The position numbers and the translations under genes were made by a program. This document shows, one piece after another, positions 63,202-64,000 of a stretch of 64,000 nucleotides of DNA (position 1 is its first letter; the number at the start of each line of letters is the position of its first letter). The notes beneath the pieces were generated by a model. That model did not search any database and was not told the origin of the DNA. It was given only the letters and a program-made list of their open reading frames with translations. Location of the stretch: assembly GCA_902540655.1 (NCBI GenBank), contig CACBNQ010000001.1:41541-105540 (forward strand). The letters run 5' to 3'. This stretch comes from an uncultured Alphaproteobacteria bacterium. Its GTDB lineage: Bacteria; Pseudomonadota; Alphaproteobacteria; Rhodobacterales; Rhodobacteraceae.

Positions 63202-64000
63202 ATGATAAGTGTTTCCCAAAACCCCGGTCCTTCTGCATGGAACGAGTTACTTCCCCATAGGAAAACACTTCCTAGCCTCTCGGGCAACTTAACATCTGAT
63301 TGGCTTATTGTCGGAGCAGGCTTTGCTGGGTTATCAGCAGCAAGAAGGGTTCAAAAAGAAGCGCCAAATGACCGTATTGTCATTTTAGATGCTCAAGGAC
63401 TTGCATCAGGACCAGCAGGAAGAAATTCTGGCTTTATGATTGATTTACCCCATGACTTGGCAAGCGATGATTACGGAGGCCAATTAGAAAATGATCGCCA
63501 AACTATCAAGCAAAATAGGTTTGCCATTAAGTTTGCAAAAGAGACCGTTGAGGCTCTAGGTCTACCTACGGAATGTTTTAAAGAAATCGGGAAAATAAAT
63601 GGCGCTGCAACCGCCAAAGGCATGCGTCATAACACTGATTATGCAAAACATCTTTCACAACTTGGCGAAAGATATGAACATTTCGATGCAAAATCAATGA
63701 AAGGTATTACCGGAACTAGTTATTATAAAGGAGGACTGTTTACGCCTGGAACTGTAATGATCCAACCGGCTCTATACATTAGAGCTTTGGGTGAAAAAAT
63801 GCTTTCTAATAGAGTTCAAATATATGAAACGTCACCGGTAGAAGAACTAAATAAAATTGGCTCTGATTGGCAAGCAAAAACACCTAAGGGTCTTATTACC
63901 GCCTCTAAAGTAATTCTTGCGGTTAACGGAAACATAGAGAATTTTGGTTACTTCGATAACTCACTTCTTCATATCTACACTTATGGCTCCATCACACAAA
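63202..64000 (+). CDS. FAD-dependent amine/amino-acid oxidase (DAO family), cut by window edge
   Basis: ATG at 63202, one base after the upstream stop, with the frame open to the window end (266 codons seen). After a 35-residue lead it has the FAD Rossmann motif VGAGFAGLSAARR, the Asp of ILDAQ and GPAGRNSGFM, as in DadA/PuuB-type oxidases. It likely oxidises the secondary amine left after demethylation. The C-terminal part is missing. Confidence 0.85.
   Translation, partial: MISVSQNPGPSAWNELLPHRKTLPSLSGNLTSDWLIVGAGFAGLSAARRVQKEAPNDRIVILDAQGLASGPAGRNSGFMIDLPHDLASDDYGGQLENDRQTIKQNRFAIKFAKETVEALGLPTECFKEIGKINGAATAKGMRHNTDYAKHLSQLGERYEHFDAKSMKGITGTSYYKGGLFTPGTVMIQPALYIRALGEKMLSNRVQIYETSPVEELNKIGSDWQAKTPKGLITASKVILAVNGNIENFGYFDNSLLHIYTYGSITQ

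Overview
This window is AT-rich bacterial DNA. The gene families point to a marine alphaproteobacterium: a cupin of the DMSP-lyase type, a non-pyrrolysine MttB methyltransferase operon, a Zur/COG0523/ZnuA zinc locus with TGTTAT-N3-ATAACA boxes, two DUF1289 proteins, two GFA proteins and many marine-type catabolic enzymes. The class is an inference; no rRNA or other phylogenetic marker is present. No complete tRNA, IS element, integrase or CRISPR array was seen.

Layout. (1) 1-7.7 kb, accessory: a radical SAM gene cut by the left edge is coupled to a GHKL/Hsp90-type ATPase. Facing them is a two-gene minus operon, an SF1 UvrD-like helicase followed by an 842-aa protein with a DksA-type zinc finger. 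(2) 7.8-10.8 kb: small, mostly unrecognised genes (GIY-YIG-like, DUF5710) with a perfect 27-bp inverted repeat, typical of a mobile or plasmid-like segment. (3) 10.8-13.7 kb: a MerR-like regulator behind a perfect palindrome, a VWA protein and a protein phosphatase split by an in-frame TGA. (4) 13.8-18.9 kb: a PD-(D/E)XK-like protein, then rnhA, recQ, a metallophosphoesterase and an HD protein. (5) 18.9-23.8 kb: an exported protein and small unknowns, then a DprA-like SLOG gene with two paralogous phosphoribosyltransferases (PRTases), the best candidate for an unusual accessory system. (6) 24.0-28.7 kb: a recombination patchwork holding an orphan terminase-small-subunit-like gene, bioY and an adenylate cyclase. 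It is bounded by 19-bp tRNA-3'-end-like direct repeats, interleaved with three copies of a ~90-bp degenerate repeat, and ends with a 5'-truncated tRNA-Thr.

(7) 28.7-43.7 kb: mostly single metabolic genes: a TPR-methyltransferase, a polysaccharide lyase with an in-frame stop after its signal peptide, SDRs, Nudix, rhomboid, RidA, HD oxygenase-like, haloalkane dehalogenase, DMSP-lyase-like cupin, deoD, crotonase and a Bcr/CflA exporter. (8) 43.8-48.5 kb: the zinc locus, zur-(102 aa)-COG0523 GTPase-WD40 on the minus strand, divergent from znuA. The GTPase and ZnuA carry what looks like the same inserted domain. (9) 48.6-57.7 kb: a TPP enzyme, a secreted nuclease, a threonine aldolase, a TPR-sulfotransferase, an aminotransferase and an esterase. 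(10) 57.8-64.0 kb: a tight operon (DHDPS family, aldehyde dehydrogenase, MttB family, two SDRs, and an FAD amine oxidase running off the right edge), probably for catabolism of an N-methylated amine or betaine.

Many genes are tightly spaced or overlap by 4 bp. Where a Shine-Dalgarno sequence clearly favoured an internal ATG, the start was moved and the entry says so.
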